Below are positions 35,986 to 45,436 of a stretch of 64,000 bases of DNA, piece after piece. The notes under the pieces are model-generated. The model was not told the DNA's origin. It did not search any database and saw only the letters and a list, made by a program, of their open reading frames with translations. Numbering within the stretch: position 1 is the stretch's first letter; each line of letters opens with the position of its first letter. Origin of the DNA: Marinobacter orientalis. Lineage in GTDB: Bacteria > Pseudomonadota > Gammaproteobacteria > Pseudomonadales > Oleiphilaceae. Position numbers and translations under genes: made by a program. The stretch spans positions 1,723,685 through 1,787,684 of the forward strand of contig NZ_SRZX01000001.1 of the NCBI RefSeq assembly GCF_004792665.1, written 5' to 3'.

Positions 35986-38946
35986 TTACGACCCCTGGTT
36001 CTGGCTGATGGTGTTTCCGGCGTCCGGTTCGTAGGCGGGTAGCCTCAAGCGCACGCAGGTTCCACGGCCCCGGTCGGCATTTGCCGGGCTGTCCACCTGA
36101 ATGTTGCCGTAGTGCTCTTCAATGATGCTGTACACCAGTGATAATCCAAGGCCGGTTCCCTTGTTGGGTGCCTTGGTGGTGTAAAAAGGCTCGAAGATAT
36201 GGTCCAGCTGTTCTGTAGGTATACCGGGCCCTTCGTCAGTGACTTCGATAATAGCGGAGTAACCGTCGAGGTTTCCACTGATGTGGACCTCCCCACCGAT
36301 TGGCGAGGCGTCACGGGCATTGGCCAGAAGGTTTATGAATACCTGAACCAGCCGCTGTTCGTCGCCCAGAATCAGCAGGTCTTCAGGACAATCGTTCACA
36401 AAGTGAACGCCCATGCTCTTATCGCTGAGAGAAAGCAGATTGATGGACTCATTCACGCAGCGGCGAATGGCCACCGGTTCATAGCGGTTGGCGTGGGCAT
36501 GGTTACCCGTGCGGGCAAAATTCATCAGCGACTGGAGAATGGTGGAGATGCGCCGGGTCTGTTGCTGAATCTGTTCGGCGGTGGAGAGGATATCCGGGTC
36601 ATCGGTTTCCAGCTTCAGATTCTGTGCCAGGGACGAGATCCCGGTGACAGGGTTGCCAATCTCGTGGGCAACACCGGCGGCCAGGCGGCCCACCGACGCC
36701 AGCCGCTCGCTGTGCATCAGTTCGTCTTCCAGCAAGCGGGTCTCTGTCTGGTCTTCTACCAGGATGATGCTGCCGCCCTCGGTGTGATCAGGGCCACTCA
36801 GCGCGGCCTTGTGGAGATTCAGCCAGTGGGGCCTGCCTTTCAGATCGAGCCTGTGTTTGTATCGATGCAGCTCCTCGCCCCTGTTGAAATCGTCGAGCAA
36901 CAGGTGCCAGTGCTCTGGCAGTGCCATCAGCTTCGCCCCCACAACATCGTCGGCGGTAATGCCGGTGAGCGCTTCCATGGTATTGTTCCACATCAGGATT
37001 TCGCCATCCTCGCCCACGGAACAGGCGGGGATGGGCAGGTTGTGGAGGGTCTGGCGGTAATGCCGGCGCAGGTTGTCGAGCTCGCCTGCCAGTCCCGTGA
37101 GGCGATTCTGGTAGTCGCCGAGGGCCCGTTCCACGTATCGGATGTCCTGGGCTGTGCCACCGCTTGCCATGGGTTTGTAACCAAGATGTCTTTTGACCAG
37201 GTCGCTCGCAACAGCAGGGCCAAGAAGGCCGGAAAGATTCACTTCTACCCGGTCGCGGAGGCGTCTGAGCTGGTACGGCCGGTATTCAACATTGGGCAGT
37301 TTCAACTGGGCCAGCGCCCGCTCCACCTCCCGTCTGGCAACGCTGATCCCCAGTGGAACTGCCAGTTGCCGCACAAAATCTGCTGAGGATGTGGCCAGTA
37401 ACTCTCTGCGTTGCGGGCGGGAAAGCGCCCCCAGTGAGCAGGCTTCCGCCGCACTGGCCTCTTCGGCGGTGCTGGTGCTCAGTACTGACACCAATGCAAA
37501 AACGACGACGTTTACCGTCAGGCTGGCGAAGGTAAAGATATGCCAGTTGCTGTAGTCGGGAATCAACGGAGCACCGAGGAATTCCAGCAGGTTGGCGGTG
37601 TGGGAAAAGGGCAGCACCAGTGTGACAACCCAGATAACCAGCCCGGAAACCAGGCCGGCGATCAGTCCCCGGCGATTCCCTTCCGGCCAGTAGATGACTC
37701 CCAGGGCTCCGGGTAACAGCTGCAGCATGCCAGACAGTGAAATCGCACCCAGAATGGCGAGGTCCAGGTTCTTGCCCAGGGTTTCATGAAACAGCAATGC
37801 CGCGAAAATAATGGCGGCAATCAGTAATCGTTTGACCCATCGCAGCCAGTGGTAGATGTCGCCCTGGTCTTTCGGTGTGCGCAGGGGCAGCACTGCATGG
37901 TTCAGAACCATACCCGCCAGCGCCAGGGTACTGACGATCATCAGTCCGCTCGCTGCGGACAGTCCGGCAATGTACATCAGTAATGTCAGTGCCGGGCTGC
38001 CCAGTGCCTGGGCGGTGCCAATGGCGTAGAAGTCCGGGCCGGTAGTGGCTGCCAGGGCCTGGCCACCCCAGAGAATCAGTGGCACCGGCAGACCCAGTAA
38101 CAGCAGATAAAGCGGGAGGCCCCAGCTTGCCTTTGCCAGCGCCTTGGGGGATGGGTTCTCGCTGAATGTCATGTGGTACATGTGGGGAAGAACGAGGGCG
38201 CCGGCAAAGGACATCAGCATCAGTGCCCGCCAGCTGCCGTCATCAATGCTCATGGTCATGGAGCTGACCGGCGTGGTCCGGTCTGCCAGCCAGGTTTCCA
38301 GCCCGCCCAGGCCATCGAAGACACCAAAAAGGATGACGCCGCCGAGGGTCAGCAGCGCAAACAGTTTTACCAGTGAGTCGAACGCAATCGCCAGTACCAG
38401 GCCCTGGTGATTTTCCGATCCCTGGCTGCGCCGTGTGCCAAACAGCATGGCGAACAGGACCACAGTAATGCTGAACAACACGCTGATCAGTCGGGGTGAG
38501 GTGTCTGGCGCCAACAGGCTGGCAGAGGTCGACACTGCCTGGATCTGCATGCTCAGCAACGCCAGTATCGCAGTGCCGGAGCAGATGGTAACCAGGGTGC
38601 CGGCCCACTGACTGCGATAGCGATAGGCAAACAGGTCGGCAAGGGAGGTTAGCTGATAAGCACGGCCAATTCTCATCACCGGGTTGAGCAGCACGGGCGC
38701 CAGCAGGAACGCGCCGCTGATGCCGAGATAATAGGCCAGGAAGCCGAAGCCGGATTCCGCCGCCATGCCCACCGCCGCGTAGACCGCCCAGATGCCGGCA
38801 TAGACCCCGAGGCTCAGGGTATAGACCAGGGGATGCCTGACCCAGCTACGGGGCAGTACGCCCTTTTCGGTAATCCATGCGATGCCGAAGAGCAGTATCA
38901 GGTATAGCAGGCTGGCCAGTAACAGGCCGGGAGCACTAAAATTCAT
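35986..38946 (-). CDS. cbrA: Sensor histidine kinase CbrA with sodium/solute symporter domain
   Basis: 986 residues from ATG 38944-38946. Residues ~1-500 are a sodium:solute symporter (SLC5/SSS) domain with about 13 membrane helices (ISGAFLLAPVLLNPVMRIG; LSAASGLMIVSTLALAGMVL). A linker, then a PAS domain at ~640-740 (PACSVGEDGEILMWNNTMEALTG). The kinase core follows: H-box LAAGVAHEIGNPVTG with phospho-His near 761, N-box FINLLANARDAS, G1 DEGPGIP and G2 GTGLGLSLVYS. In Pseudomonas CbrA transports histidine and signals carbon/nitrogen status. Its start lies inside the cbrX 3' end. Confidence 0.93.
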   Translation of the reverse strand: MNFSAPGLLLASLLYLILLFGIAWITEKGVLPRSWVRHPLVYTLSLGVYAGIWAVYAAVGMAAESGFGFLAYYLGISGAFLLAPVLLNPVMRIGRAYQLTSLADLFAYRYRSQWAGTLVTICSGTAILALLSMQIQAVSTSASLLAPDTSPRLISVLFSITVVLFAMLFGTRRSQGSENHQGLVLAIAFDSLVKLFALLTLGGVILFGVFDGLGGLETWLADRTTPVSSMTMSIDDGSWRALMLMSFAGALVLPHMYHMTFSENPSPKALAKASWGLPLYLLLLGLPVPLILWGGQALAATTGPDFYAIGTAQALGSPALTLLMYIAGLSAASGLMIVSTLALAGMVLNHAVLPLRTPKDQGDIYHWLRWVKRLLIAAIIFAALLFHETLGKNLDLAILGAISLSGMLQLLPGALGVIYWPEGNRRGLIAGLVSGLVIWVVTLVLPFSHTANLLEFLGAPLIPDYSNWHIFTFASLTVNVVVFALVSVLSTSTAEEASAAEACSLGALSRPQRRELLATSSADFVRQLAVPLGISVARREVERALAQLKLPNVEYRPYQLRRLRDRVEVNLSGLLGPAVASDLVKRHLGYKPMASGGTAQDIRYVERALGDYQNRLTGLAGELDNLRRHYRQTLHNLPIPACSVGEDGEILMWNNTMEALTGITADDVVGAKLMALPEHWHLLLDDFNRGEELHRYKHRLDLKGRPHWLNLHKAALSGPDHTEGGSIILVEDQTETRLLEDELMHSERLASVGRLAAGVAHEIGNPVTGISSLAQNLKLETDDPDILSTAEQIQQQTRRISTILQSLMNFARTGNHAHANRYEPVAIRRCVNESINLLSLSDKSMGVHFVNDCPEDLLILGDEQRLVQVFINLLANARDASPIGGEVHISGNLDGYSAIIEVTDEGPGIPTEQLDHIFEPFYTTKAPNKGTGLGLSLVYSIIEEHYGNIQVDSPANADRGRGTCVRLRLPAYEPDAGNTISQNQGS

Positions 38947-39112
38947 TGGGATCCCGGCGCCATTCGAGCCAGAAGCCGATGGCAATCAGGCCTGCCCAGA
39001 TGATGTATGGGCTGTACCAGGCATTCTCCGGTGAGGTCCACCAGTCAAGAATGTTGGGCGAGAATATGTAGATGGCCAGAACCAGAAGGAAGACCAGACG
39101 GTAGATATACAT
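38936..39112 (-). CDS. cbrX: Small membrane protein CbrX, overlapping cbrA
   Basis: 58 residues from the ATG at 39110-39112 (MYIYRLVFLLVLAIYIFSPN); an in-frame start six codons upstream is possible. Two hydrophobic helices: ~5-18 and PYIIWAGLIAIGFWLEW. The 3' end overlaps the cbrA start by 11 bases, which suggests translational coupling. A small membrane gene overlapping cbrA is described in Pseudomonas putida (cbrX); the identification here rests on position and size. Confidence 0.78.
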   Translation of the reverse strand: MYIYRLVFLLVLAIYIFSPNILDWWTSPENAWYSPYIIWAGLIAIGFWLEWRRDPNEF

Positions 39113-39162
39113 CGGGCATGATATCCGCACTGTCGTTTGTGAGAAGCTTTATAACACGTCGT

Positions 39163-40035
39163 TCACCGGGCTGTCAGGTGAATCCGTTCGGGCGACCAGT
39201 TGGCTGTCGCCCGGCTGAGCAGGGTATCGATGTCCGGTGCTCCGGACAACAGGCGCAGGTTCTGACCGAGTGCAGCGAGGGCCTGCTCGAGGTTTGCCTT
39301 GGCAATCCGGTCATCCAGCGCCGGTGCATGGTTCTGCTTGCTGAGTTTCTGGCCCTGGGCATTGAGAATGACCGGTATGTGCATCCAGTGGGGCGGCCTG
39401 GCGCCCAGTGAGCGGTATATCTGCTGTTGCTGTGCTGTCATGTCCAGCAGATCAGAGCCCCTGACCACGTGGGTGATGCCCTGGTCTATGTCGTCGGCAA
39501 CCACTGCCAGCTGGTAGGCGTAAAATCCTTCCTTGCGCAGAATAACCGGGTCGTCCAGCTCGGCGTGCACGGTCTGCGACTGGGGCCCGAGCAACTGGTC
39601 CCGCCACTCGCTCTGTTCATCCTCCAGCGCGAACCGTACCGCAAACGGGCGGCCATCATTCGGGGCATGGCCTTGGCGGCAGTGGTCCGGGTGGCGGCCA
39701 CCATGTTCCTTCAGTTGCCTGCGAGAGCAGGCGCAGCGATAGGCCAGCCCCTGGTCCAGTAACAGCTCGATCACTTTGCGGTATCGGGCATGACATGCAG
39801 ACTGGAACCGGACCGGCTCGTCGGAGTGCAGGCCGTGGGCGCCAAGGCTTGCCAGTATCTGCCCGGTGGCTTCCGGTGATTCCCTCAGGGGGTCGAGATC
39901 TTCAATCCGCACAAGCCAGGTGCCACCATGGCTTCGGGCCTCAAGGAAGCTGGCAACCGCGGTCACCAGCGAACCAAAATGAAGAGGGCCGGTAGGAGAG
40001 GGCGCAAAGCGGCCCCGGTAACGGGATTCAGTCAT
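39163..40035 (-). CDS. gluQ: Glutamyl-Q tRNA(Asp) synthetase
   Basis: 290 residues: the catalytic half of GluRS without an anticodon-binding domain. It attaches glutamate to the queuosine base of tRNA-Asp. RFAPSPTGPLHFGSLVTA has the HIGH-type site, CRCACSRRQLKEH region carries zinc cysteines, and QKLSKQNHAPAL is the KMSKS counterpart. It is 53 bases after dksA, the common arrangement. Confidence 0.96.
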   Translation of the reverse strand: MTESRYRGRFAPSPTGPLHFGSLVTAVASFLEARSHGGTWLVRIEDLDPLRESPEATGQILASLGAHGLHSDEPVRFQSACHARYRKVIELLLDQGLAYRCACSRRQLKEHGGRHPDHCRQGHAPNDGRPFAVRFALEDEQSEWRDQLLGPQSQTVHAELDDPVILRKEGFYAYQLAVVADDIDQGITHVVRGSDLLDMTAQQQQIYRSLGARPPHWMHIPVILNAQGQKLSKQNHAPALDDRIAKANLEQALAALGQNLRLLSGAPDIDTLLSRATANWSPERIHLTAR

Positions 40036-40088
40036 GGTCTGCGTCTGCTGGCCCGGGGTCCGGGGCCAGCGTATTCAGGGAGCGGGCA

Positions 40089-40529
40089 TTAAATGCCAGT
40101 CTGGCGCTCGCGGATTTCGGCGAGGGTCTTGCAGTCGATGCACAGTGTCGCGGTGGGTCGCGCCTCAAGGCGGCGGATCCCGATTTCAACGCCGCACTGG
40201 TCGCAAAAGCCGTAGTCGTCCTTGTCGATGCGATCGATGGTCTGGTCAATTTTCTTGATCAGCTTACGCTCGCGGTCACGGGTGCGCAGTTCCAGGCTGA
40301 ATTCCTCTTCCTGGGTTGCGCGGTCGCTGGGATCCGCGTAATTTGCGGCGTCTTCCTGCATGTGGTGCATGGTGCGATCCACTTCTTCCATCAGTTCCTG
40401 CTTCCACTGCAGAAGCAGTTGCTTGAAGTGCTCAAGCATCTCTGGACTCATGTACTCTTCACCCTTCTTTATTTCATAGGGGGTGAAGTTGGTAATACGT
40501 TCGCGTGGTTGTGCTGCAGTATTTGCCAT
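40089..40529 (-). CDS. dksA: RNA polymerase-binding transcription factor DksA
   Basis: 146 residues. The coiled-coil tip has the D-x2-D-x-A motif (ADPSDRATQ) that reaches into the polymerase secondary channel. The C-terminal zinc finger has CDQC and CIDC (four cysteines, so the zinc form). It works with the ppGpp made by SpoT to lower rRNA transcription, including presumably the rrn operon at the right edge. Divergent from sfsA. Confidence 0.97.
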   Translation of the reverse strand: MANTAAQPRERITNFTPYEIKKGEEYMSPEMLEHFKQLLLQWKQELMEEVDRTMHHMQEDAANYADPSDRATQEEEFSLELRTRDRERKLIKKIDQTIDRIDKDDYGFCDQCGVEIGIRRLEARPTATLCIDCKTLAEIRERQTGI

Positions 40530-40647
40530 AAATACGGCCTCTTATCATCCTGAAAAGCACTCGCCCTGGAGCGGGAATTTGCGGAAAATAGCAGATTAGT
40601 CTCACGGGCGCCAGCCTTGTGATAACAACTTTAGCATGGAGTCATGA

Positions 40648-41376
40648 ATGAAGTTACCCGCCCCGCTGATCGAAGGCAGGCTGATTCGCCGCTATAAACG
40701 TTTCCTTGCTGATGTGGTGTTGCCGGATGGCAGTGAAGTGGTCGCTCACTGTCCCAACACCGGCTCCATGCTGGGCTGCCAGCCGGCTGAAGCACGGGTC
40801 TGGCTGAGCGCAAGTGACAACCCCAGGCGAAAGCTGAAATACACCTGGGAACTGGTTGAAACAGCCCCTGAGGAAGTGGCCTGTATCAACACCTCGCGGC
40901 CGAACAGCCAGGCCCGCTACGCCATTGCTCAGGGTGTTGTGGACGAACTGGAGGGCTACGGGACCTGCCGCGCAGAGGTACGATATGGTGCTGAAAAAAG
41001 CCGGATCGACCTTCACCTGTCTGACCACAAAAGCCTTGCAGATGCCTGGGTGGAGGTGAAGAACGTTACCCTGTGCGAGGATGGCCTGGGTTATTTTCCG
41101 GATGCAGTGACGACCCGCGGCCAGAAACACCTGCGTGAGCTGATGGCCCAGGCGCGTGCCGGAGAGCGGGCGGTACTGCTTTTTGTGGTCAACCATACCG
41201 GCATTACCAGTGTGCGGCCGGCGGACCATATTGACGCCGCCTACGGCAGGCTGCTGAGGGAGGCGGAGGCCGCCGGTGTTGAATTGCTGGCCTACAGGGC
41301 AGATTTATCCGGCCCTGAAGGGCCGGATGGGGATATATCGCTGGTGGAATCCGTGCCGGTCATTCTGCAAGCCTGA
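40648..41376 (+). CDS. sfsA: Sugar fermentation stimulation protein SfsA
   Basis: 242 residues. An N-terminal OB-like part ([29 protein letters not shown]; key blocks RYKRFLADV and HCPNTGSM) precedes a PD-(D/E)xK nuclease-like core ([35 protein letters not shown]). E. coli SfsA binds DNA and raises maltose gene expression; its nuclease role is not shown. Divergent from dksA with ~120 bases between. Confidence 0.95.
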   Translation: MKLPAPLIEGRLIRRYKRFLADVVLPDGSEVVAHCPNTGSMLGCQPAEARVWLSASDNPRRKLKYTWELVETAPEEVACINTSRPNSQARYAIAQGVVDELEGYGTCRAEVRYGAEKSRIDLHLSDHKSLADAWVEVKNVTLCEDGLGYFPDAVTTRGQKHLRELMAQARAGERAVLLFVVNHTGITSVRPADHIDAAYGRLLREAEAAGVELLAYRADLSGPEGPDGDISLVESVPVILQA

Positions 41377-41414
41377 GTGCTTGCTCTTTTGGCTTCTCCG
41401 CCGGCCGGACTGCG

Positions 41415-42989
41415 CTAGTGGGGCAGGCCGAAATGCTGGCGGATCCGGTCGGCGACGGCCTCGGCCACATGCTCCTGATCGGTATGCAGGTGGATGGTGT
41501 GAGTCTTTTCCTCGGTGGTCAGCGGCTCAAACCAGGTTTCCTGGGTTTCAAGCAGCTCTTCGGTGGCTTCGGACGCGTCACCGGCACGATTGCGGATCCA
41601 TTCCCTGCGCCTTTCCAGCGGCGCCTCGCAGTGAATCAGGGCAAAGGGCATGCCCCGGCTTTCGGCAACATCAGCCAGCATCTCGCGTTCGGCCTGTTTC
41701 AGGCAGGCTGCGTCCACGATGACCGGCATACCGCTTGCCAGCAGTTCGCCCGCGAGATCCGCCAGGCGCTGGTAGGTGCGCTGGTTGGCTTCTTCGGTAT
41801 ACAGGTTCTCCCCGGCAGGCGACTTGCTCTGATCCAGCGGCCCCAGTCCGAAAAGCCGCTTGCGCTCGACATCTGAGCGCAAGCGGATCAAACCCAGTTC
41901 TGCGGCCATGGAACTGCTCACCAGGGATTTACCACTGGCAGACAGGCCGGTGGTGGCAAGCAGGTAGGGGTTGGGAATGGAGCTGTAATCTTCGGCCAGC
42001 TGGGCGTAGTCGCGGTACTTCTGCATCAGGCCTTCTTTATCGGCATCGGTCAGTGACGGGTTGCCCATGGTAAACAGCGCAATCTTGGCCCGAACCATGG
42101 CGCGATACGCCTTGTAAAGTGGCAGCAGGGACAGGGCATCGAAATCGCCCCGGTACTCCAGGTAAGTGTTCAGTACCAGGTTGGCCATCTCCGGCTCGCG
42201 GCGGGATTCCAGATCCATCAGCAGGAAGGCGAGGTCGTTGATGACGTCAATCCAGCGGAAAGATTCGCTGAACTCGATGCAGTCGAACACTGTTACCTTA
42301 TCCTCATACAGGGTGATGTTCGCCAGATGCAGGTCGCCATGGCATTCGCGAACGAAGCCGGCGTCATATCGCTGTGCAATCAGGGGCGAGTGCCGTTCAA
42401 AGGTGGTGCGGGTCCATTGTTCCAGGTTGTCCAGTTGCAGTAACAGCGCCTCGTCGGCAATCATCGGACGGATCTGGTCGAAGTTTTCCTGCATGCCGGC
42501 ATAGACGGCGTCTGGCGTGCCCAGGGGCCTGCCGGGGGTGACGGGCGGCTGGCTCTTATGGAAGTCCGCCACCTGGCGGGCCAGAGTGGTGAGCAGGTCC
42601 GGCGTCAGCTTGCTGTTTTCCTGTCGCACGTCGAAGAGGTCATTCTGATCGAACTGGCGCATGCGGATGGCGTATTCGAAAGCCTCGCCCTGGCCGCCGA
42701 GTTCCGGGGCCTCTGCCGAACCGGTAATGGGCAAAACCTCCAGGTAGAGGTTTTCGGCAAGCCGGCGGTTCAGGCGCAGCTCTTCCTCGCAGAAGTACTT
42801 GCGCTGCTCCAGGCTTGAGAAGTCCAGAAAGCCGAAATCCATGGGCTTTTTGATCTTGTAGGCGAAATCGCCGGTCAGGATGACCCAGGAGATATGCGTC
42901 TCGAGAACCTGAAACTCTTTCACCGGGTGGTCGTACAGCGCCGGATCCTGCAGCGCCAGAATCAGGTTATCGGAAGTTGCATCGCTCAC
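41415..42989 (-). CDS. Fused aminoglycoside phosphotransferase-like / AAA P-loop kinase protein
   Basis: 524 residues from the GTG at 42987-42989, which has AAGGAG six bases upstream; the frame is open 26 more codons upstream but without such a site. Residues ~1-330 are APH/choline-kinase-like: CHGDLHLANITLY has the catalytic Asp, and VFDCIEFSESFRWIDV the metal-binding Asp. Residues ~345-515 are a P-loop kinase (TTGLSASGKSLVSSS as Walker A, IVDAACLKQAER). This fusion is widespread in proteobacteria; the substrate is unknown. Not evidence of antibiotic resistance. Confidence 0.88.
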   Translation of the reverse strand: MSDATSDNLILALQDPALYDHPVKEFQVLETHISWVILTGDFAYKIKKPMDFGFLDFSSLEQRKYFCEEELRLNRRLAENLYLEVLPITGSAEAPELGGQGEAFEYAIRMRQFDQNDLFDVRQENSKLTPDLLTTLARQVADFHKSQPPVTPGRPLGTPDAVYAGMQENFDQIRPMIADEALLLQLDNLEQWTRTTFERHSPLIAQRYDAGFVRECHGDLHLANITLYEDKVTVFDCIEFSESFRWIDVINDLAFLLMDLESRREPEMANLVLNTYLEYRGDFDALSLLPLYKAYRAMVRAKIALFTMGNPSLTDADKEGLMQKYRDYAQLAEDYSSIPNPYLLATTGLSASGKSLVSSSMAAELGLIRLRSDVERKRLFGLGPLDQSKSPAGENLYTEEANQRTYQRLADLAGELLASGMPVIVDAACLKQAEREMLADVAESRGMPFALIHCEAPLERRREWIRNRAGDASEATEELLETQETWFEPLTTEEKTHTIHLHTDQEHVAEAVADRIRQHFGLPH

Positions 42990-43099
42990 GGCTATCTCCT
43001 TGGGTTCCTCGAACTCATTGATTTCTAATGCGCCTATCATAACGGGCAGATTACAGAAATAACACACGGATGGCCTGCCTTACCGGTCCCCGGATTCGT

Positions 43100-43105
43100 T
43101 ATAAT
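43100..43105 (+). promoter_or_regulatory. -10 element giving a probably leaderless mrcB mRNA
   Basis: A perfect TATAAT ends 6 bases before the mrcB ATG at 43112, so transcription should begin at or next to the start codon. The -35 region (TGCCTT at 43076-43081) is weak. No Shine-Dalgarno sequence lies in front of the ATG. Confidence 0.65.
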
Positions 43106-43111
43106 CCCGCC

Positions 43112-45436
43112 ATGAAAAAATCTGCCTCTTCCAGGAAATCCCCGAAAAAGAACAATCGCAAAGGCAAAGGTGCCCGCAAGCCCTGGTTCTGGCGACTGTT
43201 TTTCCGCGTATTTTTTGTTGGTGTGGTCCTGCTTGCCGGCTGGATGGTGTATCTCGATGCGGTGGTGACCTCCCGCTTCGAGGGCCGCCGCTTTGAGGTG
43301 CCGTCGCGGGTCTATGCCAGGCCACTTGAGCTGTACGACGGCGCCAGTGTCAGCTCCGGTGCGCTGCAGCGGGAGCTTGAGCTGTCCGGCTATCGTGCCG
43401 GTGATGGTAGCAAGGCCGGCACCTATCGCCGAAACGGCGGGCACTTCACCATCAGTACCCGCGGCTTTCTGTTTACAGATGGGCTGGAGCCCCGTCGGCG
43501 GCTGTCGTTGACCATATACGGGGACAGGGTAGCGGAGTTCAGGGTGCTGTCGGGTGACAGTACACCCATAGTTCGCCTGAAGCCGGCCCAGATCGGTGGC
43601 ATCTATCCGGCCCACAAGGAAGACCGGGTTCTCGTTCAGCTTGATGAAGTGCCGGATCTTTTCATCGCTACTCTATTGTCGGTGGAAGACCGCAACTTCC
43701 GGGATCATTTCGGCATCGCCCCGTTGTCCATAGCCCGTGCAATGCTGGCCAACATCCAGGCCGGCCGGATTGTGCAGGGAGGCAGTACCCTGACCCAGCA
43801 GCTGGTGAAAAACTTCTTCCTGACCCGTGAACAGACGCTGCTTCGCAAAGGAAATGAAGCGCTGATGTCGCTTTTGCTGGAACTGCATTACCAGAAAGAT
43901 GACATTCTGGAGACCTACCTCAACGAGGTCTATCTGGGCCAGGCCGGCACGCGGGCCATTCACGGTTTCGGCCTGGCCAGCCAGTTCTACTTTGGTGAAT
44001 CGATTCGTGACATCGGTGCCCATCAGGTTGCGTTGCTGGTGGGAATGGTGAAGGGGCCAAGTTACTACAATCCCAGGCGCCATCCGGAACGCGCGCTTTC
44101 CCGCCGTAACCTGGTGATTGACGTCATGGCAGAAACCGGCCTCCTTGGTGAGCAAGAAGCCAACAGGGCCCGCGCCCAGCCACTTGACGTGACCGATCGT
44201 GCTTCATACTCGGAGAACCGTTACCCGGCCTACATCGACCTGGTGCGTCGCCACCTGGCCAGGGACTACCGGCAGGAAGACCTGCAGAGCGAAGGCTTGC
44301 GCATTTTCACCACGCTGGACCCGGCGATCCAGTATGCCGCAGAGTTTTCCGTCAAGGATATGCTGGGACGCATGGAGGGAAGTTCCGATACCAAGCTGGA
44401 GTCGGCGCTGGTGGTTACCTCCCGCGACAGCGGTGAGGTACTGGCGCTCGTGGGCGGACGTGACCCGCAGTATGCCGGTTTCAATCGTGCCCTGGATGCC
44501 CGTCGCCCGATCGGCTCGCTGATCAAGCCGTTTACTTACCTGACGGCGCTTCAGCAGCCGGACCGTTACAACCTGATTACGCCTGTAGAAGACCGGGGCT
44601 TTTCCCTGGTGTTCGACGACGGCCGACGTTGGGAGCCAGAGAACTATGACAGTGAAGAAAGAGGGCTGGTACCCCTGCACCAGGCACTGTCGCATTCGTA
44701 TAATCTGCCGGCTGTCCGGGTCGGGCTCGATGTGGGAATTGAGGCAGTCAAGTCCACACTTCAGGGCTTTGGGGTGACCAGTGATATATCCGGATACCCC
44801 TCCATGCTGCTTGGCTCCGTGGCCATGACGCCGGTAACCGTGGCCCAGATCTACCAGGGCCTGGCCACGTCCGGCTTCAATACGCCCCTGAGAACCATCC
44901 GTCAGGTAACCGACGCGGAAGGCAAAGCGCTTTCCCGTTACAGCCTGAAAGTGAAGCAGGTGGCCCACCCGGCAGCTGTTCACCTTGTCCAGTATGTGAT
45001 GCAGGAAACCATGCAGGAGGGCACTGGCCGGTCAGCTTACCGCACCGTGTCCCGTGAGCTGACGCTTGCAGGCAAGACCGGAACCACCGATGATGGCCGC
45101 GACTCCTGGTTTGCCGGTTTCAGCGGCGACCTGCTCGCGGTTAGCTGGGTGGGCCGCGACGACAATGGGCCTACCTCACTGACCGGCGCTACTGGAGCGC
45201 TGCCGGTCTGGTCCCGGTTCATGAGCCAGGTGCCCCAGCACGGATTTTCGCCGGTGGTGCCGGATGGCGTGGAATACCACTGGGTGAATCCGGCAGAAGG
45301 CGCCCTCACCGATGAACACTGTGAAAATGCACGCCTTGTGCCGTTCATAACAGGTAGCGCGCCCGACAGGGAAATCTCCTGCGGCGGCAATCTGGAGCAG
45401 CGCGTACGAGGCTGGTTTGAAGGACTCTTCCAATGA
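43112..45436 (+). CDS. mrcB: Penicillin-binding protein 1B
   Basis: 774 residues from the ATG at 43112. Residues 1-30 are a very basic cytoplasmic tail, then one membrane helix (VFFVGVVLLAGWMVYL). The UB2H region follows. The glycosyltransferase domain has the catalytic Glu in SVEDRNFRDHFGI and GGSTLTQQLVKNFF. The transpeptidase domain has active serine in GSLIKPFTYL, SYN in LSHSYNLPAVR, and KTG in LAGKTGTTDD. It builds and cross-links peptidoglycan. A 4-base ATGA overlap links it to the next lipoprotein gene. Confidence 0.96.
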   Translation: MKKSASSRKSPKKNNRKGKGARKPWFWRLFFRVFFVGVVLLAGWMVYLDAVVTSRFEGRRFEVPSRVYARPLELYDGASVSSGALQRELELSGYRAGDGSKAGTYRRNGGHFTISTRGFLFTDGLEPRRRLSLTIYGDRVAEFRVLSGDSTPIVRLKPAQIGGIYPAHKEDRVLVQLDEVPDLFIATLLSVEDRNFRDHFGIAPLSIARAMLANIQAGRIVQGGSTLTQQLVKNFFLTREQTLLRKGNEALMSLLLELHYQKDDILETYLNEVYLGQAGTRAIHGFGLASQFYFGESIRDIGAHQVALLVGMVKGPSYYNPRRHPERALSRRNLVIDVMAETGLLGEQEANRARAQPLDVTDRASYSENRYPAYIDLVRRHLARDYRQEDLQSEGLRIFTTLDPAIQYAAEFSVKDMLGRMEGSSDTKLESALVVTSRDSGEVLALVGGRDPQYAGFNRALDARRPIGSLIKPFTYLTALQQPDRYNLITPVEDRGFSLVFDDGRRWEPENYDSEERGLVPLHQALSHSYNLPAVRVGLDVGIEAVKSTLQGFGVTSDISGYPSMLLGSVAMTPVTVAQIYQGLATSGFNTPLRTIRQVTDAEGKALSRYSLKVKQVAHPAAVHLVQYVMQETMQEGTGRSAYRTVSRELTLAGKTGTTDDGRDSWFAGFSGDLLAVSWVGRDDNGPTSLTGATGALPVWSRFMSQVPQHGFSPVVPDGVEYHWVNPAEGALTDEHCENARLVPFITGSAPDREISCGGNLEQRVRGWFEGLFQ

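Noticed and set aside
36199..37386. 395-codon frame antisense to cbrA
   Set aside because: Shadow of the kinase domain; no ribosome site or family match.
41415..42989. Aminoglycoside resistance gene
   Set aside because: The APH-like fold is fused to a P-loop kinase and belongs to a widespread housekeeping-type family.
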